From: an uncultured Alphaproteobacteria bacterium
GTDB lineage: Bacteria > Pseudomonadota > Alphaproteobacteria > CALKHQ01
Assembly (NCBI GenBank): GCA_937988735.1
Contig: CALKHQ010000311.1
Span: 1-17,364 of the forward strand
Length of the DNA stretch: 17,364 nucleotides
Direction: 5' to 3'
The notes beneath the pieces were generated by a model. That model was not told where the DNA came from. It saw only the letters and a program-made list of their open reading frames with translations, and did not search any database. The position numbers were made by a program, and so were the translations under genes. Every line of letters starts with the position of its first letter. Positions within the stretch are counted from its first letter, which is position 1. Positions 1 to 6,778 of this stretch are shown piece by piece.

Positions 1-456
1 CTCCAGATCCCCGCCCCGCGCGCGCGGGTCAATGTGCGACAGGCCGAACCGCTCAAGTTCTGCCGCCACCATGGCCTCCAGCCGGCGGCGGGCCACCAGA
101 CCCAGCGGACCCCGAGGCTCTTCCATCAGCAGGAAGTTGCGGGCCACGCTCAGGTCCTTCACTAGGGAGATCTCCTGGAAGGCCGTGCGGATGCCGAGAT
201 CGTGGGCGTCGCGCGGGCACCGGATCGTCGCGGGCGTGCCGAACAGGGAGATCGTGCCTGAATCCGGCCGGGTCAGGCCGCTCAGGGTCTTGACCAGTGT
301 GGACTTCCCCGCGCCGTTCTCGCCCAGCAGGGCGTGGACTGCCCCGGCCCGGACATCAAATCCCGCGTTGTCGAGCGCCATGGTCGACCCGTAGCGCTTC
401 GTCAGCCCGGAAATGCTGACGGCGGCTGCGCTGCCGCCGGTGTCGCGGCTCGTCAT
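1..456 (-). CDS. Sugar-type ABC importer ATPase, N-terminal part (cut by left window edge)
   Basis: This is the first 152 codons of an ATP-binding protein that energises uptake of a sugar-like solute at the inner membrane. Seen: Walker A GENGAGKST at residues 45-53, a Q-loop (TAFQEIS, Q94), and the LSVARNFLL stretch typical of the RbsA/MglA/XylG class of double-domain sugar ATPases. The signature motif, Walker B and the second ATPase half lie outside the window. The ATG at 456 is chosen because AGAGGT sits 4 bases upstream; an in-frame ATG at 474 has no such site. It lies 84 bases downstream of the binding-protein gene on the same strand, so the two form one operon, and the permease is probably further left. 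The substrate cannot be read from this fragment. Whether the full protein carries two ATPase domains is inferred from the family. Confidence 0.9.
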   Translation of the reverse strand, partial: MTSRDTGGSAAAVSISGLTKRYGSTMALDNAGFDVRAGAVHALLGENGAGKSTLVKTLSGLTRPDSGTISLFGTPATIRCPRDAHDLGIRTAFQEISLVKDLSVARNFLLMEEPRGPLGLVARRRLEAMVAAELERFGLSHIDPRARGGDLE

Positions 457-485
457 GTCACCTCTGATCGCCATACGGCGTCGCT

Positions 486-527
486 GCCGCGGCCGACCCA
501 CCGCCAAGGGCGGGGCCGGTCCGCGGC
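486..527 (-). other. Intercistronic hairpin between binding-protein and ATPase genes
   Basis: An imperfect inverted repeat fills half of the 84-base gap. GCCGCGG (486-492) pairs with CCGCGGC (521-527), CCG (493-495) with CGG (517-519), CCC (497-499) with GGG (513-515), and CGCC (502-505) with GGCG (509-512), leaving a 3-base loop. Hairpins in this position after binding-protein genes are known to protect the upstream message and lower expression of the distal genes. That role is inferred here. There is no T-run, so it is not a classical terminator. Confidence 0.5.
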
Positions 528-540
528 ATGACGGATACGC

Positions 541-1656
541 CTACTGGCCTTCGGGAACGGTGCCGTTCAGAGCGGAGTACAGATCCAGCTCCGGCACTTC
601 CTTGCTCCAGACGTCGATGAAGTAGTTGGCCGGCGCGATGTCCAGAGGCACGGCGTTGCAGGTCCAGTCCTTCTCGACCAGCTCGGCACGGTCCGCCGTC
701 TCGCAGAGCACGGTGTCCTCGCTGCGCACCAGCGGCATCGGGATCTCGGTGTACTTCTGCACCTCGGCCCCGTCGATCATCTGCATCGCGAGCTTGAACG
801 CATGGGGCGCGGCCCAGGGCGGGGAGCCCATCGAGACGCCCGGCACGCCGAGCGCCCCTTCCGTGGAACCGGCAGGCAGCTGCACCACGCGCTCGCCGTT
901 GGACCCGTTGCCGGCGCAGGGCAGGAACTCCTCCCGTCCTGCTTCCACCTGCAGCAGGGCAAACTCGTAGCACCCGGTCTGCGTCCACACGCCGTCGATG
1001 GCGTCCCAGCCGCGGGCCGCCACGATCTCCGCGAGCTTCTGGCGCGCGGTGGCGTTATTCCACATGCTCGGCGTGTCGGCGATGATCTGGATGCCCGGGT
1101 ATTCCGCGAACACGGCCTTGGCGGCTTCATTGCGGCGGGTATCGACCATCGTCCCCGGGATGCCGCCCATGAAGATGATGTTGCCTTCGCCGTTCAGCGT
1201 CTGCGCCAGCCACTCTGCCGGACCGGCGCCCGCCCACTCCTGGTTGATGCCGACATAGTAGGCGCACGGCTCGGTCACCTGCGCGTCCCAGGTGATGAAG
1301 ATGACGCCCTGGGCACAGGCATTGCGGACCGAACGGTTGAGCGCGGTCGGCGAGATCGGCCACGCGATGATGATGTCGGCGCCTGCCTGCACCATCGCGT
1401 TGATCTGCTGCTGCTGGACCTGCGCGTCACCGCGGGCGGACTGGATCTCCAGCTCGACGCGATCCCTGTAGGCGCTGGTCTGGGCGATGGCGCGCAGCAG
1501 GTTCAGCGACGCGTCCATCCACGTGTTCCCGTCGAAGCCGGCGCTGACATAGACCTTGACGGTGTCCTGCGCCGCGGCTGCCGCCGGGATTGCCAGTGCC
1601 GCCATCGCGGCGGCGAATCCCGTTCGCCAGGTTCGTGACTGGCTGTGCTGTTTCAT
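541..1656 (-). CDS. Periplasmic sugar-type ABC transporter substrate-binding protein (type-I fold)
   Basis: 371 residues. It captures a solute in the periplasm and delivers it to the ABC importer encoded with it. Seen: an N-terminal signal sequence (basic start, Ala-rich core, probable cleavage at AAAAAQ near residue 30). The fold then resembles the RbsB/Peripla_BP_4 family: an N-terminal beta strand VKVYVSAG, a QQQQINAMVQAGADIIIAWP segment, and D/N-rich ligand-cleft regions. Six cysteines (114, 131, 229, 247, 318, 333) remain in the mature part, which is more than usual for this family and suggests disulfides. GGAGGAGGGG lies just upstream of the ATG. It is the first gene of a minus-strand operon with the ATPase at 1-456 and is divergent from a FadR-type regulator that probably controls it. 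The ligand is unknown; a sugar, polyol or similar molecule is the family expectation. Confidence 0.9.
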   Translation of the reverse strand: MKQHSQSRTWRTGFAAAMAALAIPAAAAAQDTVKVYVSAGFDGNTWMDASLNLLRAIAQTSAYRDRVELEIQSARGDAQVQQQQINAMVQAGADIIIAWPISPTALNRSVRNACAQGVIFITWDAQVTEPCAYYVGINQEWAGAGPAEWLAQTLNGEGNIIFMGGIPGTMVDTRRNEAAKAVFAEYPGIQIIADTPSMWNNATARQKLAEIVAARGWDAIDGVWTQTGCYEFALLQVEAGREEFLPCAGNGSNGERVVQLPAGSTEGALGVPGVSMGSPPWAAPHAFKLAMQMIDGAEVQKYTEIPMPLVRSEDTVLCETADRAELVEKDWTCNAVPLDIAPANYFIDVWSKEVPELDLYSALNGTVPEGQ

Positions 1657-1736
1657 TGCGAACCCCCCTCCTCCACGCTGGCAGTCGGCACCGCTTCATC
1701 CGAAGCCGCAGTCGCGGGCGCACGCATTGGTCCGAC

Positions 1737-1747
1737 TGGTTAGACCA
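1737..1747. promoter_or_regulatory. Candidate FadR-family operator TGGT-TAG-ACCA
   Basis: A perfect TGGT/ACCA palindrome with a 3-base spacer lies between the divergent binding-protein and GntR/FCD genes. Another TGGT half-site (1728-1731) stands 9 bases to its left. TGGT-N3-ACCA is the well-known core recognised by FadR-subfamily regulators, and the adjacent gene at 1952 encodes one. Ownership by that regulator is inferred. Downstream of the proposed minus-strand promoter, it would act as a roadblock in the leader. Confidence 0.55.
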
Positions 1748-1772
1748 CTTGGGCCAAAGGGAGTGTGGTTCG

Positions 1773-1794
1773 TCCATGCGATATGGACTACCAT
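1773..1794. promoter_or_regulatory. Overlapping ATGG/CCAT inverted repeats in divergent control region
   Basis: TCCAT (1773-1777) faces ATGGA (1783-1787), and ATGG (1783-1786) also faces CCAT (1791-1794), giving two overlapping dyads. They lie about 17 bases downstream of the proposed -10 of the minus-strand operon. They may be weaker sites for the same regulator or for another protein. The short arms make chance occurrence possible. Confidence 0.25.
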
Positions 1795-1810
1795 TCCCTT
1801 GGGTACACCC

Positions 1811-1838
1811 ACTCTAGTATGGCGTTGAGACGTGTCAA
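1811..1838 (-). promoter_or_regulatory. Candidate sigma70 promoter for the sugar-type ABC operon
   Basis: On the minus strand TTGACA (complement of 1833-1838) is followed after 16 bases by TAGAGT (complement of 1811-1816). The -35 is a full consensus match and the -10 matches 4 of 6. Initiation near 1804 would give a leader of about 150 bases containing the FadR-like palindrome. The assignment is by sequence only. Confidence 0.45.
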
Positions 1839-1951
1839 CGGCGAATCATCGCACGCAGACCGCGGCTCCTCGGGCGTAGTTCGAGGCAACGCGGACTGTC
1901 CGGACAGACCAGTTCCGCGCCGGAAGGCGGACCGGGCAAAGAAGGCAAGGC

Positions 1952-2716
1952 ATGGTGGTGCAGACAGTGGAAAAGACCCAGTGGGCCCCGGTTTCCAAGA
2001 TCGTGGCCCGGCAGATCGAAAACATGATCGCCGCCGGCGAGATCAAGGAGGACGGCCGGCTGCCGTCGCAGCGCGAGCTCTCCGCCCTGCTCGGCGTCAG
2101 CCGCACCTCCGTGCGCGAGGCGCTGTCGCAGCTGGAAGCGGCGGGCATGCTGCGCACGGAGCCAGGACGCGGCACCTACTGGCTGGCGCGTCCCGAGCCG
2201 AAATCCGAACCGGCGGAGGCCGGCGCACCGGATGGACTGGCCGAGATCATGCGCGGCATGGACGTGATCTCCGCCAACGCCACCTACTCGAAGCTCGAGA
2301 TTTCGCGCTTCCGCCACCTGCTCGAAAGCCAGTCCGCCCGACTCGCCGCAATGCGTATCACGGACGAGCAGATCCACATGCTCGAGCGCAACCTCGGCAG
2401 CTTCAAGAGCCAGACCCGCGCGGCCGACCTCGCTGCCAGCGCGGCGACCGACTTCGAATTCCACCACATGATCGTGAGCTTCGCCGGGGTCCGGCTGTTC
2501 ACGGACCTCCACCGCGCCTTCCGGCCGCTGGTGATGCACGCGGTCCGCATGTACGAGTCCCAGTACAACCGCGCATGGGAGCCGGTGGCGGAGCACGAGC
2601 GCATCCTGGAGGCGTTGCGGCGCCGCGACCCCGACGAGGCACGCTACTACATGCAGTCGCACATCGTGCGCAGCGCCGAGCGCCTGGGCATCACCGACGC
2701 GAGCGACATCCTGTAG
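1952..2716 (+). CDS. GntR-family transcriptional regulator, FadR subfamily (FCD domain)
   Basis: 254 residues. A winged helix-turn-helix spans about residues 13-78, with the GntR hallmark LPSQRELSALLGVSRTSVREAL at 38-58 and wing GRGTY at 72-76. An all-helical FCD ligand domain follows at about 110-245. The FCD metal-binding set is visible: D167-x3-H171, H215 and H237, so a metal-assisted carboxylate effector is plausible from family knowledge. The ATG at 1952 has GAAGG six bases upstream. It is transcribed away from the sugar-type ABC operon, with a TGGT-N3-ACCA palindrome between them. It is therefore most likely the local repressor of that transporter and possibly of itself. The effector is not deducible from the sequence. 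Confidence 0.92.
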   Translation: MVVQTVEKTQWAPVSKIVARQIENMIAAGEIKEDGRLPSQRELSALLGVSRTSVREALSQLEAAGMLRTEPGRGTYWLARPEPKSEPAEAGAPDGLAEIMRGMDVISANATYSKLEISRFRHLLESQSARLAAMRITDEQIHMLERNLGSFKSQTRAADLAASAATDFEFHHMIVSFAGVRLFTDLHRAFRPLVMHAVRMYESQYNRAWEPVAEHERILEALRRRDPDEARYYMQSHIVRSAERLGITDASDIL

Positions 2717-2785
2717 GAAGCTGCGCAGGCAGGCGCGCCGGCTCTCCCGCGCGACGCGCCGTCGCGGCCGGCGGAAGGCGTCGTC

Positions 2786-3769
2786 TCACGCCACGCTGAG
2801 GTGGGCCATCTGGGGCTCGTCATAGCGGGTGCCGGCGACCTGGTCGGCGGGAACGGCGGCTTCGATGGCGGCGAGCTGGTCCGGGGAAAGCCGGAGCGCC
2901 AGCGCGGCCGCGGCGTCCTGCAGCCGGTCGCGCCGGCGTGCGCCGATGACCGGGACGATGCCCTCGTAGCGGGACAGGACCCATGCGATCGACGCCTGCG
3001 CCGACGTGATGCCGAGCTCGGCCGCCACCCGCGCCAGTGCGTCCGCGAGCTTCAGGTTCTTCTCGGCACCCTTGAACCGCGGCAGGCGTGAGACGCGGAT
3101 GTCGCCGGTGTTGCGCGCGTCGGGCAGCGTTCCCACGAGGAGGCCGCGCGAAAGCACGCCGTAGGCGGTCACGCCGATCCCGTTCTCGCGCAGGTAGGGC
3201 AGGATCTCCTGCTCGATGCCGCGCGACATCAGCGAGTATTCGAGCTGCACGTCGCAGATCGGGGCGACGGCGCAGGCCCGGCGAATCGCGTCGAGCGGCG
3301 TCTCCGACAGACCGACGTGACGCACGTAACCCTGCTCGACCAGCTCGACGATGGCGCCCACCGTCTCCTCTATGGGCACGTCCGGATCGACCCGCGCCGG
3401 CCGGTAGATGTCGACATGATCGACGCCGAGGCGCTGGAGCGAATAGGTGAGAAAGTTCTTCACCGACCGCGGACGCCCGTCGTAGCCGAGCGCCCTGCCG
3501 TCGGGCGCGCGCATCAGGCCGAACTTCACCGACAGCACGGCCTGGTCCCGTGCCCGCCCGCGCAGCGCCCGCCCGATGAGGCTTTCGTTGTGCCCCATGC
3601 CATAGAAGTCGCCGGTGTCGATGAGATTGATGCCCATGTCGAGGGCGGCGTGGATCGTCGCGATCGATTCCGTCTCGTCCGCAGGGCCGTAGGCGCCGGA
3701 CATGGCGAAGCACCCGAGGCCGACGACACCCACGCGCGGACCGGATTGACCAAGGGTGATCGTCTTCAT
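2786..3769 (-). CDS. Aldo/keto reductase family protein with a substituted catalytic histidine
   Basis: 327 residues from the ATG at 3769, which has AGAGG six bases upstream; the in-frame TTG at 3775 is less likely. The family is NAD(P)H-dependent carbonyl/alcohol oxidoreductases with a TIM barrel fold. Seen: the start strand MKTITLGQSGPRVG, the DTGDFYGMG box carrying Asp51 and Tyr56, Lys82 in SVKFG, and the cofactor-loop region PVIGARRRDRLQDA near the C-terminus. At the usual Y-x-x-H-R-x-D site the protein reads IYRPARVDPD, so the catalytic histidine position is Ala125. The codon is an unambiguous GCG. Such variants occur in a subset of this family, so the enzyme may still work but with altered pH or substrate behaviour. 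It is divergent from tetR and shares an operator-like palindrome with it. A link to pyridine catabolism is possible but unproven. Confidence 0.88.
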   Translation of the reverse strand: MKTITLGQSGPRVGVVGLGCFAMSGAYGPADETESIATIHAALDMGINLIDTGDFYGMGHNESLIGRALRGRARDQAVLSVKFGLMRAPDGRALGYDGRPRSVKNFLTYSLQRLGVDHVDIYRPARVDPDVPIEETVGAIVELVEQGYVRHVGLSETPLDAIRRACAVAPICDVQLEYSLMSRGIEQEILPYLRENGIGVTAYGVLSRGLLVGTLPDARNTGDIRVSRLPRFKGAEKNLKLADALARVAAELGITSAQASIAWVLSRYEGIVPVIGARRRDRLQDAAAALALRLSPDQLAAIEAAVPADQVAGTRYDEPQMAHLSVA

Positions 3770-3823
3770 CGGCAACCTCTATGCTGGTCAGGGACAGGAC
3801 GGCGATGCAGTTTAGCCCGAAAA

Positions 3824-3843
3824 ATAATTGGCCCACCAGTTAA
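3824..3843. promoter_or_regulatory. TetR-operator candidate, copy A (reductase/tetR divergent region)
   Basis: ATAATTGG-CCCA-CCAGTTAA is a 20-base imperfect palindrome with arms ending in TGG/CCA, in the 182-base gap between the divergent aldo/keto reductase and tetR genes. Nearly the same 8-4-8 element recurs at 8433-8452 and a longer-spaced variant at 4726-4748. Its position upstream of tetR fits autoregulation. Binding by the adjacent TetR protein is inferred from recurrence and location. The flanking bases are AT-rich against a GC-rich background. Confidence 0.6.
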
Positions 3844-3951
3844 TTGTCATGGGAGCCGGGCGCAGGCGTTGTCGTCGCAGACACTGCTGCCGATCTTGCC
3901 CGTGGGCCGGCGGGCCGCTATAGCGCAGCAGCCGTCCAAAGGAGAACGACG

Positions 3952-4620
3952 ATGCAGCCAATGACCAAGGCGGCGAAGCGGCGGACCGGGCCCGGGCGGC
4001 CGGAAGGTCAGAGCGGTTTGCGGGAGGAAATCCTGAAGGCGGCCCTGAGGGTCTTCGCCGACCTCGGCTATTCCGGGTCGTCCCTGCGCCAGGTTGCCGA
4101 GGCCGCCGGGGTCACCACTGCGCTGATCAACTACTATTTCGGCAGCAAGCGGCAGCTCTACGAGGAAGTCTACATGGGGAAGGCGCTGGGGATATCCCAG
4201 GCGCGCCTCGACAAGCTGCGCGAACTGGAACAGGCCGGCAAGGCCACCGACGCCGAGGCGCTGGTCCGCGCGTTTCTCGATCCGCTGATCGAGATGCGGC
4301 GCAGCCGGGAGGGAGCCACCTTCCTGCGGATGCAGTGGGGCCTGCACACCGAATCGAAGGAGCTGTCGAACGCCCTGCGCGGCAAGGCCTATGACGCGTC
4401 GACTCACGCCTATGCGGCGGCCCTGCAGAAGGCCCTGCCCCACCTCAGCAAGGCGGCGGTCTATTCGCGCCTGCTGCTGATCGTGGGCGCCACGGTCTTC
4501 CTGTTCTCCGGCACCCATCGCCTGGACGAGCTGGTGCCCGGCATGGATGCGGAGTCGGAGACCGATGTCATCGTGAACGAACTGGTCAGCGTCCTGACCC
4601 GCGGCATCGCCACGGCCTGA
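3952..4620 (+). CDS. TetR/AcrR-family transcriptional regulator
   Basis: 222 residues. The ATG at 3952 is chosen because GGAG at 3941-3944 precedes it; the open frame extends upstream to 3844 but without a better site. Seen: a TetR N-terminal domain at about residues 22-70, with ILKAALRVFADLGYSGSSLRQVAEAAGV followed by the recognition helix and the family hallmark INYYFGSKRQLY at 59-70. A helical effector domain follows, with no motif that names the ligand. A basic, proline- and glycine-rich tail (KAAKRRTGPGRP) precedes the DNA-binding domain. It heads a same-strand series of importer and pyridine-ring degradation genes, and copies of one palindrome flank these units. The inferred role is a local repressor released by the pyridine substrate or an intermediate. 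Confidence 0.92.
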   Translation: MQPMTKAAKRRTGPGRPEGQSGLREEILKAALRVFADLGYSGSSLRQVAEAAGVTTALINYYFGSKRQLYEEVYMGKALGISQARLDKLRELEQAGKATDAEALVRAFLDPLIEMRRSREGATFLRMQWGLHTESKELSNALRGKAYDASTHAYAAALQKALPHLSKAAVYSRLLLIVGATVFLFSGTHRLDELVPGMDAESETDVIVNELVSVLTRGIATA

Positions 4621-4694
4621 CAGGCGATTCTCCACCGCGATCCGCAACCGGAAAGAGAAACGCGCGAACGGGCTCTCTTCGGCGCGATTCGCTC

Positions 4695-4722
4695 TTGATG
4701 TGGGTGGCGAACCTCGCATAAG
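4695..4722 (+). promoter_or_regulatory. Candidate promoter of the NMT1-type importer operon
   Basis: TTGATG (4695-4700) and CATAAG (4717-4722) are separated by 16 bases, each matching 4 or more of the sigma70 consensus positions. Initiation would fall near 4729, directly inside operator copy B, which is the expected layout for repression. It lies in the 208-base gap between tetR and the binding-protein gene; the rest of that gap shows no gene. Confidence 0.4.
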
Positions 4723-4725
4723 GAA

Positions 4726-4748
4726 TTAATTGGCCGGCCGCCCAATAA
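4726..4748. promoter_or_regulatory. TetR-operator candidate, copy B (upstream of importer operon)
   Basis: The left arm TTAATTGG (4726-4733) is identical to that of copy C. The right arm CCAATAA (4742-4748) is its near complement, but the spacer is 8 bases (CCGGCCGC) instead of 4. It overlaps the expected transcription start of the importer operon. The longer spacer makes it either a weaker site or a one-and-a-half-site variant. Confidence 0.45.
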
Positions 4749-4828
4749 CCCCCAGCCGTGGAGGACGTAGGGCGCGAGCACGGGCCCACCAGACAACCGT
4801 TACAGCACGAAGCATGGAGGGACTTTCT

Positions 4829-5836
4829 ATGGGTTTGGCCAGATACGCGGGCATTGGCACCGCGATGTGCGCGGCCGTTGCCCTGGTTTCGGGTGCAGCC
4901 TATGCGCAGGACGACCGGCCGGTGGTGCGCATCCAGGGTGTCGGCGGCAGCATCAGCTCCCTGCCCCTGCTGATCCTCGAGCATGAGAAGCTGGACGAGA
5001 AGCACGGCTTCAAGGCCGAGATCGACCTGATGGGGATGTCCGGAGGGTTCCAGAGCTTCCTCGTCGGCAACTTCGAGGTCAGTCTCGACGAGGACATGAT
5101 CGGCGTCGCGGCGGCCCGGCTCCAGGGCTTCGATGCCACCGTCTTCTACGCCAACGCGGGCATCTACACCGGCATCATCGTCCCCGGCGGCTCCGAAGCC
5201 GCCACGCCGGAGGACCTCGTCGGCAAGCGCGTCGGTCATTTCGGCATGGACTCCGGGACGACCACCTACATCCGCCTGATCCTCCAGGACCTCTACGGCA
5301 TCGACGTCGCCACCGACTACGACCTGCAGCAGGTCGGGCCGGCGGCGCTAGTTCCGCTGCTCGGCTCCGGCGAGGTCGAGGCGATCTTCAACTTCGAGCC
5401 GCTGCTGAGTGCTGCGATCGTCGAGACGGACGGCCGCGTCCTGATGCACAGCCTCGACGCCTATCGCGATTATTACGAGGGATTCTCGCCCTGGTTCGCC
5501 ACCTTCGCCGCGCGCGAGGAATGGCTGATGGAGAATCAGGAGCTGGCCCTCGCGGTGCGGGATGCGCTGCGTGAGGCGACCCTGAAGATCATCGAGTCCG
5601 ACTACGAGATCCTGCGCGAGCCGTATCTCAGCAGCTCGATCGGCGTTCAGGACGAGGCCGTTCTGAACCTCATCATCGAGCACGGCCGCAGCTACCACTA
5701 CTTCACGGACGACTACACGACCGAGAACGTCCGGAAGGCCCACGGATTCCTCGAGCGCCTGGCGCGCGAGGGTGGCCCGATCGAGGAAGTGCCCGAGAAC
5801 GTGGCGGTCGTCCTTGAGGACTATTTCGCCCAGTAG
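4829..5836 (+). CDS. NMT1/SsuA-like ABC transporter substrate-binding protein
   Basis: 335 residues. The ATG at 4829 is chosen because GGAGG (4816-4820) lies 8 bases upstream and because it opens a proper signal peptide: MGLARYAG, then a hydrophobic core, then cleavage at AYA|Q after residue 26. The mature protein has the type-II periplasmic fold of the NMT1/TauA/SsuA group. It opens with VVRIQGVGGSISSLPLLI, then GMSGGFQSFLVGNFEVSLD, the LVGKRVGHFGMDSGTTTYI segment around the second lobe, and the VEAIFNFEPLL helix. Members bind sulfonates, nitrate or pyrimidine-like, phthalate-like and other small aromatic compounds. Followed by two permeases and an ATPase, and then by a pyridine-degradation operon, it probably binds a hydroxylated pyridine carboxylate. 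That ligand is inference from context. Confidence 0.88.
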   Translation: MGLARYAGIGTAMCAAVALVSGAAYAQDDRPVVRIQGVGGSISSLPLLILEHEKLDEKHGFKAEIDLMGMSGGFQSFLVGNFEVSLDEDMIGVAAARLQGFDATVFYANAGIYTGIIVPGGSEAATPEDLVGKRVGHFGMDSGTTTYIRLILQDLYGIDVATDYDLQQVGPAALVPLLGSGEVEAIFNFEPLLSAAIVETDGRVLMHSLDAYRDYYEGFSPWFATFAAREEWLMENQELALAVRDALREATLKIIESDYEILREPYLSSSIGVQDEAVLNLIIEHGRSYHYFTDDYTTENVRKAHGFLERLAREGGPIEEVPENVAVVLEDYFAQ

Positions 5837-5851
5837 GCGATAGAACCAGGG

Positions 5852-5885
5852 CCTTGCGGGCCGGCGCCGATGCCGGCCCGCAGGG
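5852..5885 (+). other. Strong intercistronic hairpin after the binding-protein gene
   Basis: TGCGGGCCGGC (5855-5865) and GCCGGCCCGCA (5872-5882) form an 11-base-pair perfect stem with a 6-base loop. It extends by C-G, C-G and T-G pairs to 5852-5885. It lies 15 bases after the binding-protein stop and before the first permease, in a 115-base gap. No T-run follows, so it is best read as an mRNA-stabilising or attenuating element that raises binding protein over membrane components. Confidence 0.6.
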
Positions 5886-5951
5886 ATCCGGCAGGAAGCG
5901 ACAGGCCGCGCCCGATAGCGGCGCGCCACGACGAACGAGCGGAATGGCGGG

Positions 5952-6704
5952 ATGAGCACAGGCAGGACAATCGGGTGGTCGGTGTTGGCGGTCGTGCTGC
6001 TGGTGCCCGCCTGGTTCCTCGGCTACCACTTCACCAACTTCATCGGCGACCCGGTCGAGGTCGTCGGCGCACTCCCAGCCTTCCTCACTTCGGGCGACAC
6101 CTGGGTCAACGTCGGCATCTCAGTGGCCCGGGTGTTCGGCGGCCTGCTAGCGGGGGTCGTGCTGGGCACGGCGATGGCCTTCGCAATCAATCGCCAGGGT
6201 CTGCTGAAGGAGACGCTGACGCCGTACGTCACCCTCGCGCTGCGGACGCCGAGCGCCATCGCGGCCATCGTGTCGCTGTCGATCTTCCACGGTTCGGAGA
6301 TTGGCTACGTGGCCGTGGTCGCCTACGTCACCTTCCCCTATGTCACCACCGGCCTGCTCGACGGCCTGCGCAGCGCGGACCGCGAGCTGGACCAGATGGC
6401 CCAGATCTATCACCTCAGCACCTGGGCCCACATGCGCCATGTGCTGGGGCCCTTCATCGCCCCCTACATGTTCGCCGCGCTGCGCAATGCGCATGCGCTG
6501 GCGTGGAAGATCATTGTCGTGGTCGAGATCTTCGGCGCAGCCACCGAGGGCTTCGGCATCCAGTTCAGCTATGCCTGGGAGTATTTCCGGATCCTGGAGG
6601 TCCACCTCTGGCTGCTGCTGTTCATGGCCGTCGTGCTGTTCGCCGAATACTGCGTGCTGCGGCCGGCGGAGCGGCGCGTCTTCAGGTGGCGGGACGCGCG
6701 CTGA
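5952..6704 (+). CDS. ABC transporter permease (SsuC/TauC-type), first of two
   Basis: 250 residues, a polytopic inner-membrane protein of the BPD_transp_1 family. Seen: an N-terminal membrane segment (residues 8-28) and further hydrophobic spans near 60-80, 92-112, 118-138, 172-195 and 218-238. A cytoplasmic EAA-type coupling loop lies at about 145-171 (ELDQMAQIYHL...GPFIAP), although the usual glycine is replaced by H154. The ATG at 5952 has only a weak GCGGG/GCGGA sequence upstream, consistent with lower expression than the binding protein. It is separated from the binding-protein gene by a strong hairpin and from the ATPase by 74 bases. With the second permease at 7566 it probably makes a heterodimeric channel. 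Confidence 0.9.
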   Translation: MSTGRTIGWSVLAVVLLVPAWFLGYHFTNFIGDPVEVVGALPAFLTSGDTWVNVGISVARVFGGLLAGVVLGTAMAFAINRQGLLKETLTPYVTLALRTPSAIAAIVSLSIFHGSEIGYVAVVAYVTFPYVTTGLLDGLRSADRELDQMAQIYHLSTWAHMRHVLGPFIAPYMFAALRNAHALAWKIIVVVEIFGAATEGFGIQFSYAWEYFRILEVHLWLLLFMAVVLFAEYCVLRPAERRVFRWRDAR

Positions 6705-6778
6705 CGGGCGCCGCCGCCGTTGCGATTGAGCCGGGCGCAGGGCGCCCACGCCAGGGAATTCGAACAGTGGACGGAAGC

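Noticed and set aside
2732..2760. GGCGCG/CGCGCC inverted repeat between the convergent GntR and reductase genes
   Set aside because: Six base pairs with a 17-base loop in very GC-rich sequence and no T-run; too weak to call a terminator, although the position would suit one.
3770..3775. TTG start for the aldo/keto reductase, two codons upstream
   Set aside because: The ATG at 3769 has AGAGG at good spacing and matches the usual start of the family.
3844..3951. Upstream start for tetR at 3844
   Set aside because: It would overlap operator copy A. The GGAG site at 3941-3944 and the normal length of the DNA-binding domain favour 3952.
6706..6747. GGGCGCC ... GGCGCCC inverted repeat between first permease and ATPase
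   Set aside because: Seven-base arms 28 bases apart in GC-rich sequence; several alternative pairings exist, so no function is supported.
5870..6778. Apparent N-terminal extension of the ATPase frame, in frame with 6779
   Set aside because: The translation upstream of 6779 is an Arg/Pro/Ala-rich shadow of the permease gene. The conserved ATPase domain starts at the ATG at 6779.
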